Shown here piece after piece: positions 20,301 to 29,290 of a stretch of DNA of 64,000 bases. Location: the NCBI GenBank assembly GCA_019359235.1, contig JAHHHT010000001.1:496001-560000 (forward strand). Reading direction: 5' to 3'. The stretch's first letter is position 1; each line of letters opens with the position of its first letter. The translations under genes and the position numbers were made by a program. This stretch comes from Oscillatoria princeps RMCB-10. Lineage in GTDB: Bacteria > Cyanobacteriota > Cyanobacteriia > Cyanobacteriales > Oscillatoriaceae. The notes beneath the pieces are model-generated. The model worked only from the letters and a program-made list of their open reading frames with translations. It did not search any database and had not been told where the DNA came from.

Positions 20301-22526
20301 ACGCGGGTGGCGCGAGAGGTGGGAACAGAAGGGAAGCTGGGGGTGCAGGCGTATGTGAAAGGGGTGGCCGGCACCTGGAAGGACCTGACGGACAACGTCA
20401 ACTCAATGGCGGGGAATCTGACCGCGCAGGTGCGGAACATTGCCGAAGTGACGAAGGCAGTGGCCACGGGCGACCTGTCCAAGAAAATCACGGTGGACGT
20501 GAAAGGGGAAATTTCCGAGCTGAAGAACACGATCAACACGATGGTGGACCAGCTGAGTTCCTTCGCTTCTGAAGTGACGCGGGTGGCGCGAGAGGTGGGG
20601 ACAGAAGGGAAACTGGGCGGTCAGGCGGACGTGCGAGGAGTGGCCGGTGTTTGGAAAGACCTGACAGACAACGTAAACTCGATGGCGGGAAACCTGACCG
20701 CGCAAGTGAGGGGGATTGCGCGAGTGGTGACGGCGGTGGCCAATGGCGACTTGAAGCGCAAACTGATGCTGGAAGCGAAGGGAGAAATTGAGACCCTGGC
20801 GGACACGATTAACGAGATGATCGACACGCTGGCGACGTTTGCCGATCAAGTGACCACGGTGGCGCGAGAGGTGGGAATAGAAGGCAAGCTGGGCGGTCAG
20901 GCCAAAGTGCCGGGAGCAGCCGGGATATGGAGGGCGCTAACCGACAACGTAAACGAACTGGCGGCGAATCTCACCACTCAGGTGCGAGCGATTGCCGAAG
21001 TGGCGACTGCGGTGACTAAGGGGGATTTAACCCGGTCAATTGCGGTGGAGGCGCAGGGGGAAGTGGCGATCCTGAAAGACAACATCAACCAGATGATTGC
21101 CAACCTGCGGGAGACCACGCAGAAAAACACCGAGCAAGACTGGCTGAAAACCAACCTGGCCAAGTTTACCCGCATGCTGCAGGGCCAGCGAGACTTGGAG
21201 ACAGTGTCCAAACTGATTCTTTCCGAGCTGGCACCGCTGGTCAACGCCCATCACGGCGTGTTCTACTTAATGGAAGCCGGTGGCAATCACCCGGCCTTCC
21301 TGAAGCTGGTGAGCACCTACGCTTACCGGGAGCGCAAGCACCTGGCGAACCGGTTCTACTTGGGTGAGGGGCTGGTGGGGCAGTGCGCCCTGGAAAAAGA
21401 GCGGATTCTGCTGACTGAGGTGCCCCACGACTATATCAAGATCGGCTCCGGTTTGGGGGAAGGCACACCCCTGAATGTGGTCGTGCTGCCGGTGCTGTTT
21501 GAGGGGCTGGTGACGGCAGTGATAGAATTGGGGTCTTTCCTGCGGTTCAGCGAGATTCACTTGACTTTTTTGGACCAGCTGACGGAAAGCATTGCCATCG
21601 TCCTCAACACGATCGCCGCTTCCATGCGCACCGAGGAGTTGCTCAAGCAGTCGCAATCCCTGGCAGAGGAGCTGCAAAGCCAGCAAAAAGAGCTGACGGA
21701 GACGAACAAGCGATTGGAGCTGCAAGCGAAATCGCTGCAAGCCTCGGAGGAATTGCTGAAAAGCCAGCAGGACAAGTTGCAGGCGACCAACGAGGAGCTA
21801 GAAGAAAAAGCGCGGCTGCTGTCGCTGCAAAATAAGGAGGTAGAGCGCAAAAATCGGGAGATTGAGCAAGCGCGGCGGTCTTTGGAAGACAAAGCGGAGC
21901 AGCTGGCGCTGACTTCTAAGTACAAGTCTGAGTTTCTGGCCAACATGTCCCACGAGTTGCGGACGCCGCTCAACAGCTTGCTGATTTTGGCGCGGCTGAT
22001 GAGCGACAACGCCGACGAGAATTTGACGCCGAAGCAAGTGGAGTACATGCGGACGATTCACTCCGCCGGCACCGATTTGCTGGCGCTGATCAATGAAATT
22101 TTGGATCTGGCGAAGATAGAATCGGGAACCATGTCGGTGGAAATTGACCAGATGCTGTTTTCCGACTTGCGCAGCCATCTGGACCGCACGTTCCGTCAAG
22201 TGGCTCAGGACAAAGGGATTAATTTCAGTATCGAATTGGACTCGCAACTGCCGAGGGCGATTTATACCGACTCGAAGCGCTTGCAGCAGGTGCTGAAGAA
22301 TTTGCTCTCCAACGCTTTTAAATTTACCGACCGGGGTGAGGTGAAGCTGAGTGTCACACAGGCTCGTGCCGGTTGGAGTTCCGAAAACGAAATTTTGAAT
22401 CGCGCCAGTATGGTGCTGGCGTTCGCGGTCAGCGATACAGGCATCGGCATCGCTGAGGAGAAGCAGAAAATTATATTCGAGGCGTTTCAGCAGGCGGACG
22501 GCACCACCAGTCGCCCTCTTAAATGA
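17334..22526 (+). CDS. Poly-HAMP hybrid histidine kinase, N-terminal part (frameshifted)
   Basis: 1730 residues up to a premature TGA. Soluble, with no membrane segment. Order: a HAMP-like start; an array of about 13 units of 92 residues (residues about 119-1230), each with ANGDLSKK, VNxMVDQL and GKLGxQA motifs; a GAF domain (about 1285-1430); a long coiled coil; HisKA with SHELRTPL (phospho-acceptor His near 1540); and the N box LLSNAFKFT and G1 box DTGIGI. The architecture resembles group III (Nik1/Hog-type) kinases. The frame ends at SRPLK just before the G2 box, which is found intact one frame over. AAGGA precedes the start. As written the kinase lacks part of its ATP lid and its receivers. 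Confidence 0.85.
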   Translation: MASAPATQAPTDDLDEKLLLRTLAAVKKGDFSVRMPIDQTGIAGKIADTLNEVIELNERMAKELERISTVVGKDGKITQRASLGSAGGEWVACIDYVNTLIADLVQPTAETARVIRAVANGDLSQRMTTEIEGRPLKGEFLQTSQIVNTMVEQLSSFAGEVTRVAREVGSEGKLGVQAEVTGVAGTWKDLTDSVNSMAGNLTAQVRNIAEVTTAVANGDLSKKVTVDVKGEILELKNTVNIMVDQLSSFASEVTRVAREVGSEGKLGVQAYVKGVAGTWKDLTDSVNSMAGNLTAQVRNIAAVTTAVANGDLSKKVTVDVKGEILELKNTVNVMVDQLNSFASEVTRVAREVGSEGKLGVQAEVPGVAGTWKDLTDSVNFMAGSLTAQVRNIAEVTTAVANGDLSKKITVDVKGEILELKNTINIMVDQLNSFASEVTRVAREVGYEGKLGVQAQVPGVAGTWKDLTDSVNSMAGNLTAQVRKIAEVTTAVANGDLSKKITVDVKGEILELKNTINIMVDQLNSFASEVTRVAREVGSEGKLGGQADVKGVAGTWKDLTDSVNFMAGSLTAQVRNIAEVTTAVATGDLSKKITVDVKGEILELKNTVNTMVDQLSSFASEVTRVAREVGTEGKLGVQAEVKGVAGTWKDLTDSVNSMAGNLTAQVRNIAEVTKAVANGDLSKKITVDVKGEILELKNTVNIMVDQLNSFASEVTRVAREVGTEGKLGVQAEVKGVAGTWKDLTDSVNSMAGNLTAQVRNIAEVSTAIANGDLSKKITVPVRGEILELKNTINIMVDQLSSFASEVTRVAREVGSEGKLGGQADVRGVAGVWKDLTDSVNFMAGSLTAQVRNIAEVTTAVANGDLSKKITVDVKGEILELKNTVNTMVDQLNSFASEVTRVAREVGSEGKLGGQAEVRGVAGTWKDLTDSVNSMARNLTAQVRNIAEVTTAVANGDLSKKITVDVKGEILELKNTINIMVDQLNSFASEVTRVAREVGTEGKLGVQAYVKGVAGTWKDLTDNVNSMAGNLTAQVRNIAEVTKAVATGDLSKKITVDVKGEISELKNTINTMVDQLSSFASEVTRVAREVGTEGKLGGQADVRGVAGVWKDLTDNVNSMAGNLTAQVRGIARVVTAVANGDLKRKLMLEAKGEIETLADTINEMIDTLATFADQVTTVAREVGIEGKLGGQAKVPGAAGIWRALTDNVNELAANLTTQVRAIAEVATAVTKGDLTRSIAVEAQGEVAILKDNINQMIANLRETTQKNTEQDWLKTNLAKFTRMLQGQRDLETVSKLILSELAPLVNAHHGVFYLMEAGGNHPAFLKLVSTYAYRERKHLANRFYLGEGLVGQCALEKERILLTEVPHDYIKIGSGLGEGTPLNVVVLPVLFEGLVTAVIELGSFLRFSEIHLTFLDQLTESIAIVLNTIAASMRTEELLKQSQSLAEELQSQQKELTETNKRLELQAKSLQASEELLKSQQDKLQATNEELEEKARLLSLQNKEVERKNREIEQARRSLEDKAEQLALTSKYKSEFLANMSHELRTPLNSLLILARLMSDNADENLTPKQVEYMRTIHSAGTDLLALINEILDLAKIESGTMSVEIDQMLFSDLRSHLDRTFRQVAQDKGINFSIELDSQLPRAIYTDSKRLQQVLKNLLSNAFKFTDRGEVKLSVTQARAGWSSENEILNRASMVLAFAVSDTGIGIAEEKQKIIFEAFQQADGTTSRPLK
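17689..21030 (+). repeat. 276-bp tandem coding repeat (poly-HAMP array)
   Basis: About 13 units of 276 bp (92 codons), very similar at the DNA level, inside the kinase gene. The internal units are nearly interchangeable and differ mainly at SEG/TEG/YEG and GVQ/GGQ positions, while the first and last two units are more diverged. Each unit corresponds to about two HAMP modules. Such an array is prone to expansion, contraction and assembly collapse. Confidence 0.85.
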
Positions 22527-22545
22527 ATACTACGGCGGCACCGGC

Positions 22546-24174
22546 TTGGGCTTGTCCATCAGCCGAGAAATTGCCCGACTGCTGGGCGGGGAGATCGGTG
22601 TGTTCAGCCGGCTGGGTGAGGGGAGCACCTTCACGCTGTATTTGCCGCACACCTACCCGCCGCCAGCCTGCGCTAGCGCAGCGGCTCCGCAGGAGCTGCC
22701 GGTGAGCGGCGGCGAGACAGAGATTCGCTACGGAACGCCGGCTGTCGGGAGCGGGCGTCAGGGGAGCACCGCCGCGATGCGGGAGCTGCGGGATGAAACA
22801 GATGGGCCTTCTGCGCGGGATGCGGGGGCGGGCTCCCGTGCCTGCCCTCCGCAGCTTCCCCTTGCCGCTGTCGCCTCCCCCACACCCAGCACAAACCCCG
22901 AAGCCACCCCTGGAAAATCCTTCCCCTCACCCCCGGAGTGGGCGCGGGAGCTCAGTGACGACCGGGCGGATATCCAGCCTGGAGATCGGGTGCTGCTGGT
23001 TGTGGAGGATGACGTCAATTTTGCGCGGATACTATTAGATATGGGGCGGCAGCAGGGCTTCAAGGTTCTGGTGGCGCTGCGCAGCGATACGGGTTTGGGG
23101 ATGGCGCGGGAATTCAAGCCTGATGCCATCATCCTCGACATCCGCTTGCCGGGGATGAATGGCTGGACGGTTCTCGACCGCTTGAAGCACGACCCCGCCA
23201 CTCGTCACATTCCTGTCCACATTCTCTCAGTTGAGGAAGACGAGCATCGCGGTTTGAAATTGGGAGCGCGGGCTTATTTGAAGAAGCCGGTCACCGGAGA
23301 GCAGCTGGTGCGGGCGCTAGCCCAACTCAAAGAGTTTGTCGAGAGCCCGGTGAAAAAGCTGCTGGTGGTCGAAGATGACGAGCAGCAGCGCCGCAGTATT
23401 GTGGAGCTGATTGGCAACGGGGACGTGCGGACAACTGCAGTCGGAACCGGCGCTGAAGCGCTAGCGGCGATGAAGGCTGAGCGCTTTGATTGCGTGGCGA
23501 TCGACTGGGGCTTGCCTACCATGAACGGTTTGGAACTGATCGAGCTGATCCGGCACGAGGGAGTCGCCGCACGGGGCTCTCATGTGTGGCCGGTGCCGGT
23601 TATCGTTTATACCGACAAGGAACTGACTGAGCGAGAGCAAATCCAGCTCAAGCACGCAGCGGAGAGCGTCATCCTCAAAGATGCCCGCTTTCATGAGCGC
23701 CTCTTGGACGAGACAGTCTTGTTCTTGCACCGGGTTCAGGCTTCTTTGCCGGAACCGCAGCGGCAAATGCTGCAAAAGTTCCACCAAACCGACTTGGTGA
23801 TCGCCGGCAAGAAAGTGCTGGTCGTGGATGACGACATGCGCAATATCTTCGCTCTCACCAGCATGCTGGAGCGCCATCATATGCGGGTGGTGTATGCTGA
23901 AAACGGCAGGGATGGTATTGCTGTGCTGCAAAATACGCCCGACATCGATATCGTTCTGATGGATGTGATGATGCCGGAAATGGACGGGTACGAGACGATG
24001 CGAGCTATTCGCAAGATTGACAAGTTCCGCTCCCTGCCCATGATCGCGCTCACCGCTAAGGCCATGCAAGGCGATCGGGAGAAATGTCTGGAAGCCGGCG
24101 CGTCCGATTATATCCCCAAGCCGGTCGATACCGAGCAGTTGCTCTCCCTGCTGCGCGTCTGGCTCTATCAGTAG
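22546..24174 (+). CDS. Poly-HAMP hybrid kinase, C-terminal part: G2 box and three receivers
   Basis: Continues the preceding gene in the +1 frame. The frame already encodes [23 protein letters not shown] from about 22528, i.e. the missing G2 ATP-binding box; TTG at 22546 is only the first nominal start codon. After a proline/alanine linker (residues about 45-140) come three receiver domains: VLLVVEDD...[19 protein letters not shown]...VAIDWGLPT and [10 protein letters not shown]...[12 protein letters not shown], all with acidic pockets and a C-terminal lysine (KKP, KD, PKP). The second has VILKD instead of the usual KP. Probably one gene with the upstream part. Confidence 0.8.
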   Translation: MGLSISREIARLLGGEIGVFSRLGEGSTFTLYLPHTYPPPACASAAAPQELPVSGGETEIRYGTPAVGSGRQGSTAAMRELRDETDGPSARDAGAGSRACPPQLPLAAVASPTPSTNPEATPGKSFPSPPEWARELSDDRADIQPGDRVLLVVEDDVNFARILLDMGRQQGFKVLVALRSDTGLGMAREFKPDAIILDIRLPGMNGWTVLDRLKHDPATRHIPVHILSVEEDEHRGLKLGARAYLKKPVTGEQLVRALAQLKEFVESPVKKLLVVEDDEQQRRSIVELIGNGDVRTTAVGTGAEALAAMKAERFDCVAIDWGLPTMNGLELIELIRHEGVAARGSHVWPVPVIVYTDKELTEREQIQLKHAAESVILKDARFHERLLDETVLFLHRVQASLPEPQRQMLQKFHQTDLVIAGKKVLVVDDDMRNIFALTSMLERHHMRVVYAENGRDGIAVLQNTPDIDIVLMDVMMPEMDGYETMRAIRKIDKFRSLPMIALTAKAMQGDREKCLEAGASDYIPKPVDTEQLLSLLRVWLYQ

Positions 24175-24672
24175 GGGCGAATGGCTGATAGCCCGCGAAC
24201 GGCTGTTCCCCCGCGAACGGCTGTTCCCCCCTGCTGGGTGGGAGTTGAGTGTTATAGCAGATTGCAACTGAGTGAGGTACAGATATTGATCCCCCCCTTA
24301 CCCCCCCTTAAAAAGGGGGGGGAGAAGCTAGCCCCCCTTTTTAAGGGGGGTTGGGGGGCTCGAAGCGCACTCCTCAAGTGAAAAGTGCCATAAGTTAAAA
24401 AGGAAAGTTTTGAGGGTTGAGGGCTGAACCTTGAGTTCCAGAAAATTTGCGTCCGCTGGAGGGCACCAATAAACGGAATATCAAGAAACCAGGTTTCTTT
24501 AAGAAACCTGGGTTATAAACGCAGTTATATTCCTGATGGCTGCCCGCTTAAGTCTAACCGGCTCATTCAAAAATCAGTCTCAAGTTTTTAATCAAAACTA
24601 CCGGGCAAAAGCCAAAATTTTATCAAAACTCTTGTTTAATTTCCCCCTCAACCCTCACCAACTCTGACTTGT
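24175..24672. other. Repeat-rich intergenic region
   Basis: 498 bp. Holds two direct copies of CCGCGAACGGCTGTTCCC (24193-24229), a poly-C/poly-G hairpin element (24253-24360) and a GAAACCAGGTTTC hairpin (24483-24514). Nothing coding seen. Confidence 0.6.
24253..24360. repeat. Dispersed element with CCCCCCTTAAAAAGGGGGG hairpin, copy 1
   Basis: Starts TATAGCAGATT, continues GAGTGAGGTACAGATATTGA and ends in two facing CCCCCCTTAAAAAGGGGGG-type palindromes. The same order of blocks occurs on the opposite strand at 56154-56268, so this is a mobile-like repeat rather than a simple terminator, though the hairpins could stop transcription. Confidence 0.75.
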
Positions 24673-25011
24673 ATGACGTCGGAACAAAAAGTTAACGTCC
24701 TCCTGGTTGACGACCGTCCGGAAAATCTACTGGCTCTAGAGGCGCTCCTGGACAGCCTCGGCCAGAAGCTGGTAGCGGCTACTTCCGGGCCAGAAGCTTT
24801 AAGTTGTCTCCTGAATCAAGATTTTGCTGTGATTCTGCTCGACGTCCACATGCCAGGAATGGATGGATTTGAAACAGCAACACTGATTCGACAGCGAGAG
24901 CGCTCGCGGCACACTCCGATTATTTTCCTGACAGCGTTCAGCAAAAGTGACCCATTTATATTCAAAGGGTATGCTCTGGGAGCGGTAGACTACCTGTTCA
25001 AACCGATTTAG
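24673..25011 (+). CDS. Receiver domain, N-terminal part of an interrupted REC-PAS kinase
   Basis: 112 residues: a complete receiver fold with VDDRPENL, phospho-acceptor Asp in ILLDVHMPG (about residue 57) and the lysine of YLFKPI, ending at a TAG (25009-25011). The next codons in the same frame read PEILLSKVAVFVDLFKKTAEVKRQAEEI, the usual continuation of YLFKPI in REC-PAS-kinases, which runs into the kinase at 25021. The stop therefore looks like a nonsense change inside one gene. No clear ribosome-binding site precedes the ATG. Confidence 0.8.
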   Translation: MTSEQKVNVLLVDDRPENLLALEALLDSLGQKLVAATSGPEALSCLLNQDFAVILLDVHMPGMDGFETATLIRQRERSRHTPIIFLTAFSKSDPFIFKGYALGAVDYLFKPI

Positions 25012-25020
25012 CCGGAAATA

Positions 25021-26340
25021 TTGCTGTCCAAGGTGGCTGTTTTTGTTGACCTCTTCAAGAAGACTGCAGAGGTCAAACGACAAGCAGAAGAAATTTTCAC
25101 CCTGAATGCGCAACTGGAGAAACGAGTCATTGAGCGCACCGCCCAACTGGAAGCCGCCAATCGCCTGAAAGATGAAGTGCTAGTTCGCGAACAAGCCGCA
25201 AGAGCTCAAGCTGAAGCAGCAGAACAGCGTTTTCGCGATTTGGTGAACGGTTTGGGGCACGCACTCTTTTGGGAAGCGGATGCAGCTACTTTGCAATTTA
25301 CCTTTGTCAGCCAGAGTGCTGAGCAGCTTTTGGGCTATTCAGCAGAGCGGTGGGTGGCAGAACCGGATTTCTGGATCAAGCTTATCCATCCAGACGATCG
25401 AGAGCGGGCGGTGGCTTTCTGTCGCCAGGAAATTCTTCAAGGCAGAGATTGTGAGTTGGAGTACAGGTGCCTAGCAGCGAACGGTCGGGCGGTTTGGCTG
25501 CGCAACAGAGCGTACATTGTTCGGGACCCCTTGGGCGGCGTGCGCAAGCTGCGAGGTTTGATGCTCGACATCACGGAAGCTAAGCAAGCTCAAGAAGCTC
25601 TCTCGTCTCGCGCTGACGAGCTAGCACGCCTGACGACTGTGCTGACCCAGATGAATGTAACGTTGGAAAAGCGCAACCAGGAACTCGACCAGTTTGCTTA
25701 TTTTATCTCCCACGATTTGAAAGCTCCTCTGCGGGCGATCGCCAATCTCTCTCAGTGGCTGGAAGAAGACCTCAGCGACAAGCTCACTGAAGACACGAAA
25801 CGCCAAATGGATTTGCTGCGCAGCCGCGTTTACCGCATGGAAAATCTGATTAACGGCTTGCTGCAATACTCTCGCGCCGGTCGGGTGAAGACAGAATTGC
25901 AAACCGTCTCGGTTGAAACCTTGCTGAGTGAGGTGATTGACTCTCTGGCTCCCCCGCCCGATTTTACGATTGAAATTGGCCCGGGGATGCCGGTGATGAA
26001 AACTTCCCGTATCTTGCTGGAGCAAGTCTTTGCTAACTTGATTGGCAATGCCATTAAGCACCACAATCGCCCTCCCGGTTTTGTGAAAGTCTCAGTGCGA
26101 GAGAGCGGAGAATTTTATGATTTTTCTGTTGCTGATAATGGCCCGGGTATCGCACCGCAGTATCACGACAAAGTGTTTGTCATTTTCCAAACCCTGCTGC
26201 CGCGAGACCAGAGAGAAAACACCGGCATTGGCTTGTCTTTAGTTAAGAAAATTGTTGAAAGTGAAGGGGGGACTGTCCGTCTGGAGTCTCAAGAAGGTCA
26301 AGGAACTACTATTCGCTTTACCTGGCCAAAATCTACTTAG
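25021..26340 (+). CDS. PAS sensor histidine kinase (downstream part of the REC-PAS kinase)
   Basis: 439 residues from a nominal TTG at 25021; the frame is continuous with the receiver at 24673 apart from the TAG. Order: coiled coil (FTLNAQLEKRVIERTAQLEAANRL), PAS/PAC (about residues 75-190, HPDDRERAV and LRGLMLDITEAKQ), a phytochrome-type HisKA with YFISHDLKAPLR (His near 230), N box ANLIGNAIKHH, G1 DNGPGI and G2 TGIGLSLVKKI. All catalytic motifs are intact. No membrane segments. If the stop is real, the kinase could only be made by internal initiation or readthrough. Confidence 0.85.
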   Translation: MLSKVAVFVDLFKKTAEVKRQAEEIFTLNAQLEKRVIERTAQLEAANRLKDEVLVREQAARAQAEAAEQRFRDLVNGLGHALFWEADAATLQFTFVSQSAEQLLGYSAERWVAEPDFWIKLIHPDDRERAVAFCRQEILQGRDCELEYRCLAANGRAVWLRNRAYIVRDPLGGVRKLRGLMLDITEAKQAQEALSSRADELARLTTVLTQMNVTLEKRNQELDQFAYFISHDLKAPLRAIANLSQWLEEDLSDKLTEDTKRQMDLLRSRVYRMENLINGLLQYSRAGRVKTELQTVSVETLLSEVIDSLAPPPDFTIEIGPGMPVMKTSRILLEQVFANLIGNAIKHHNRPPGFVKVSVRESGEFYDFSVADNGPGIAPQYHDKVFVIFQTLLPRDQRENTGIGLSLVKKIVESEGGTVRLESQEGQGTTIRFTWPKST

Positions 26341-26598
26341 AGCGCTTCGGCGCTGCCACCGGTCTGTTTAGGGCGGATTTATCAATAGCTTCGCCTCACC
26401 GGCTTTCTCTCAGCGGTAAACCCACCCTTGCCTAGAAGCGGCTTTATAAAAATATTCTGTCACCCACAGACAACCGAGGGTTACTCGACCCTACAAAGTG
26501 TTATATAGCGGTTCTAAGTTGGAGGAAGTACGCCCCAGAAACCCGGTTTCTTTAAGAAACCGGGTTTCTCAGTACCTCACAAAGGATGAGAAACGCTA

Positions 26599-26835
26599 TA
26601 TAGCGCGTCTAAGAGACTGTTTCTAAATAATTGTTAAGACAGCCAGGGGTTGAGAAACCGGGTTTCTTTTGCTCGGTCAAGTGATATGGAATGGCGCACC
26701 AAGAAACCCGGTTTCTGGCTCCTTCACTGTTCTTTATAAACAGTCTCTAAATCCTTTGGACAATAACTGCAGGGGCAGTCCCCCCGTGGCTCCCCCTACC
26801 GGCGGAGGTTGTGCGAATCATTTAGACGCGCTATA
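26599..26835. mobile_element. MITE-like element A carrying a nested element B
   Basis: Terminal inverted repeats TATAGCGCGTCTAA (26599-26612) and TTAGACGCGCTATA (26822-26835). Element B (26613-26747) interrupts it, flanked by TAA on both sides. Without B, the remaining sequence aligns along its length with the uninterrupted copy at 36735-36830 (reverse strand), including the GATTC, AGCCACGG and GGACTGC blocks. Confidence 0.8.
26613..26747. mobile_element. MITE-like element B inserted in element A
   Basis: 135 bp with ends GAGACTGTTTCTAAA / TTTATAAACAGTCTC, two internal GAAACCGGGTTTC palindromes in opposite phase, and a 3-bp TAA duplication at both borders. Non-coding. A second copy lies at 42491-42631. 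Confidence 0.8.
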
Positions 26836-27255
26836 GCACTAGCAAAAATTGTTGGGACATTAGACCGGGACTTACGCACAACTATGAAAGAAACCGGGTT
26901 TCTGGTTCTGGAACGAGGGCTGACAGTCTTGACTTGTGGTTGAGAAACCCGGTTTCTGCGTAAGTCCTACAGACAATGAGGGCAGGCCCGTTCCGGGCGG
27001 GCGCATGCGCTTGCTTACGCGCAAGCTGCTTCCCGCAGGGTAGAGCTCGCGGCGCAAGCGCCTCCAGCGCTGCGCAGTCCCTGCGGATATACCTCGCTTC
27101 GGCAGGGATCTTGCCTGTCCCAATATCCGGAAGAGCCTTAGCGTCCAGCGGCTTTGCAAGCGCTGCGTTCCGGCCTAGCCATCTCACTTGCTAGTAGGGA
27201 TAGGGTCGGAGGGAACGCAATTCGTACGTCCGCGCCCTAAGTGGCTACTGCTATA
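26832..27255. mobile_element. Element C with TATAGCAGTAGCCA-type ends
   Basis: Left end TATAGCACTAGC (26832-26843), right end TGGCTACTGCTATA (27242-27255). Contains GGGACATTAGACC, the nested 100-bp element D, and a 37-bp block CGGAGGGAACGCAATTC... (27206-27242) shared with 61030-61066. A shorter relative with perfect ends lies at 55969-56121. Confidence 0.6.
26868..26967. mobile_element. 100-bp MITE-like element D with GGACTTACGCA ends
   Basis: Perfect 11-bp terminal inverted repeats GGACTTACGCA (26868-26878) and TGCGTAAGTCC (26957-26967), with two inner GAAACCGGGTTTC palindromes. Non-coding and small enough to need a transposase supplied in trans. Confidence 0.75.
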
Positions 27256-27921
27256 ACCCTCACAAGCGGTTTGCAGTGAGGACTTTAGCCCTCATCAAGC
27301 TCGCGGTATAAGGACTGCCGCCGGCTGACTGCGAACATTTACTTATCGCAGCCAATTCACCCGACTTGACAGAAGAAACCAGTTTGAAGTCTCCCGATTC
27401 CACCGGCTCGCCAGTTGCCGGCAGCCGAGCCCCCCCAAAAAAGAACAATTTCTGGGATTGCCCGAAACGACTCCCCAGGAAGTCCGCAGCTAAAGGCTAG
27501 GATGGGGGGCTAGCCCCAAACAGGGGGAGAGGCAGAGCCATTTCAGGCAACAGGTGCGGAGTGGGGTAGGGGCTGAACTTCCAGAACCCGCACTCTCGCT
27601 GCAGGGTGCGGGGAAAAACTGTTCTTTCTTGTTCCTTGTTCCAACAACGCTTACAAATCACAGCACCCCTATATATAGAGTCTCGCGCTCGATAGGATTC
27701 CCTAAATCTGAACTGCCGGTTTTTTTTTACCCATTTCTGCCGTGCGGAGCGCGTGTTTGTAAAGATCCTCCGCTTCCCCGATATATGCGCTGACCGGATA
27801 TATAGAAGCGCGAACCCCCCCCTACTGCGCGAGCTGGCAGCGTCTGCAGGCCACGGACAGTGGGGAAATGATTTTTTAAACTTGCCTGCCAATTGTTGCC
27901 GTCGCAGACTAGCATAGAAGT

Positions 27922-29142
27922 GTGATCAATCTCTCTCATCCCCTTAATTCCTTAACAAAAGGCCACTGGTTCAAGCTGATCTGCGGAGCCAGCTTCCAAC
28001 ACCTGCCATCTGTTCGGAATCTGGCGTTGGCCTACACCCTAGCCGGTGCCGACTGCATTGATGTAGCGGCAGATCCAGCTGTGATTGCGGCGGCTGCGGA
28101 AGCTCTACAGAGTGCCGAGCAGCTGGCTGGTGCCGCTGCTGAAGGCGGGTTTGCCTACAGGAGACGCCCGCTGCTGATGGTGAGCTTGAATGATGGGGAA
28201 GACCCGCATTTTCGCAAAGCAGAATTTAATCCAGCAGCTTGCCCACCTGATTGCTCCCGCCCCTGTGAAAGTATTTGTCCAGCGCAAGCCATTGTATTCG
28301 CCAAAAACGGTGACGCCCCTGAAATCAACTTTTCTGGGGTGATCGACGGGCTGTGCTATGGCTGTGGGCGGTGTTTGCCGGTCTGCCCAATTGAGCAGAT
28401 TGTCACCCGCTCTTATGTGTCAAATGCGGCAGCGGTGGTGCCTCTGGTACTCAATGCCGGTGCTGACGCCATAGAAATTCACACGCAAGTGGGGCGGAAG
28501 GAGGATTTTAAGCGCCTGTGGGGGGCTATTGCGCCGGCAGCCGGCAACCTGAAACTGCTGGCCATCAGCTGCCCGGACGGAGAGGGTTTGGCGGACTACC
28601 TTTGGTGGCTCTGGGAGCTGATTTCGCCCCTGCCTTGCCCCCTAATTTGGCAAACCGACGGGCGTCCGATGAGCGGGGATATTGGTGCAGGCACCACTCG
28701 CGCCGCCATCAAACTTGGCCAGAAAGTCTTAGCGGCCCGGCTGCCCGGATACGTGCAACTGGCCGGCGGGACAAATGACCGCACGGTGGGCAAACTGCGA
28801 GCCGCCGGACTCCTGCAAAAGCAGGAAGTAAAGAGGATGAAAGATGAATCCGACTGGGAGCTGGGGGAAACGGCCCGGGGGGCACCCGCACCCAACACCG
28901 CTCACCCTCACATCGCCGGTGTGGCTTACGGCAGCTACGCCCGCGTCTTGCTCAAGCCGGTGCTAGACGAGCTAGAAGTTGGCAATCAATCCCCCGATTT
29001 AGCGGCATCTGGTTCAATTCCCCGACTGGCTCGCTTAGAAGACACCCCGCGACTGCTGTGGGAAGCGGTTAATTTAGCGGATTCTCTGGTTTCTCAACTC
29101 AAATTACCCCTAAAATTGCTGGAAACTGCCATGAAAAAGTAA
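27922..29142 (+). CDS. ldpA: LdpA, iron-sulfur protein of the circadian input pathway
   Basis: 406 residues from a GTG start (MINLSHPLNSLTKGHWFKLICGASFQHLP). In Synechococcus, LdpA senses redox state and tunes circadian period. Two ferredoxin-like cysteine clusters are present: CPPDCSRPCESICP (about residue 107) and CYGCGRCLPVCP (about residue 145), enough for two 4Fe-4S centres. A linker near residue 295-325 (QEVKRMKDESDWELGETARG) looks like an insertion. Followed by the ycf45-type gene 148 bp on, as in other cyanobacteria. Normally adjacent to ndhN; here separated by the signalling island. Confidence 0.92.
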   Translation: MINLSHPLNSLTKGHWFKLICGASFQHLPSVRNLALAYTLAGADCIDVAADPAVIAAAAEALQSAEQLAGAAAEGGFAYRRRPLLMVSLNDGEDPHFRKAEFNPAACPPDCSRPCESICPAQAIVFAKNGDAPEINFSGVIDGLCYGCGRCLPVCPIEQIVTRSYVSNAAAVVPLVLNAGADAIEIHTQVGRKEDFKRLWGAIAPAAGNLKLLAISCPDGEGLADYLWWLWELISPLPCPLIWQTDGRPMSGDIGAGTTRAAIKLGQKVLAARLPGYVQLAGGTNDRTVGKLRAAGLLQKQEVKRMKDESDWELGETARGAPAPNTAHPHIAGVAYGSYARVLLKPVLDELEVGNQSPDLAASGSIPRLARLEDTPRLLWEAVNLADSLVSQLKLPLKLLETAMKK

Positions 29143-29290
29143 ACAGGATGCGCCCCTTGTAGCGACAAGCCAAACGAAGCGTGGAAAATTTGTCCGCAAA
29201 TTGCAGACAAAAGGGTGATAGCAACAGCTAGACTCCTGCGATCGCAAGTCCCAATGTTTTGAGGCCCAAACACCAAAACCCAAATCATCT

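Larger units (their letters stand above)
26341..27921. other. MITE nest between the signalling island and ldpA
   Basis: 1.58 kb without a convincing gene. It contains a GAAACCCGGTTTC hairpin (26536-26571), element A with element B inserted in it (26599-26835), and element C with element D inside it (26832-27255). After these comes a low-complexity stretch with GATATATAGAAGC-like words up to the ldpA start. Short overlapping frames in several phases are by-products of the GC-rich repeats. Confidence 0.7.

Noticed and set aside
18143-20849. Long minus-strand open frames opposite the poly-HAMP array
   Set aside because: They repeat with the same 276-bp period as the array and are antisense shadows of it, with no family features.
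22500-22535. Programmed +1 frameshift as in prfB
   Set aside because: CTT AAA TGA is not the prfB CTT TGA arrangement and no internal Shine-Dalgarno at the right distance was seen; mutation or sequence error is simpler.
26872-27194. Overlapping open frames of 95-101 codons in the MITE nest
   Set aside because: They run through terminal repeats and palindromes in several phases and resemble no protein family.
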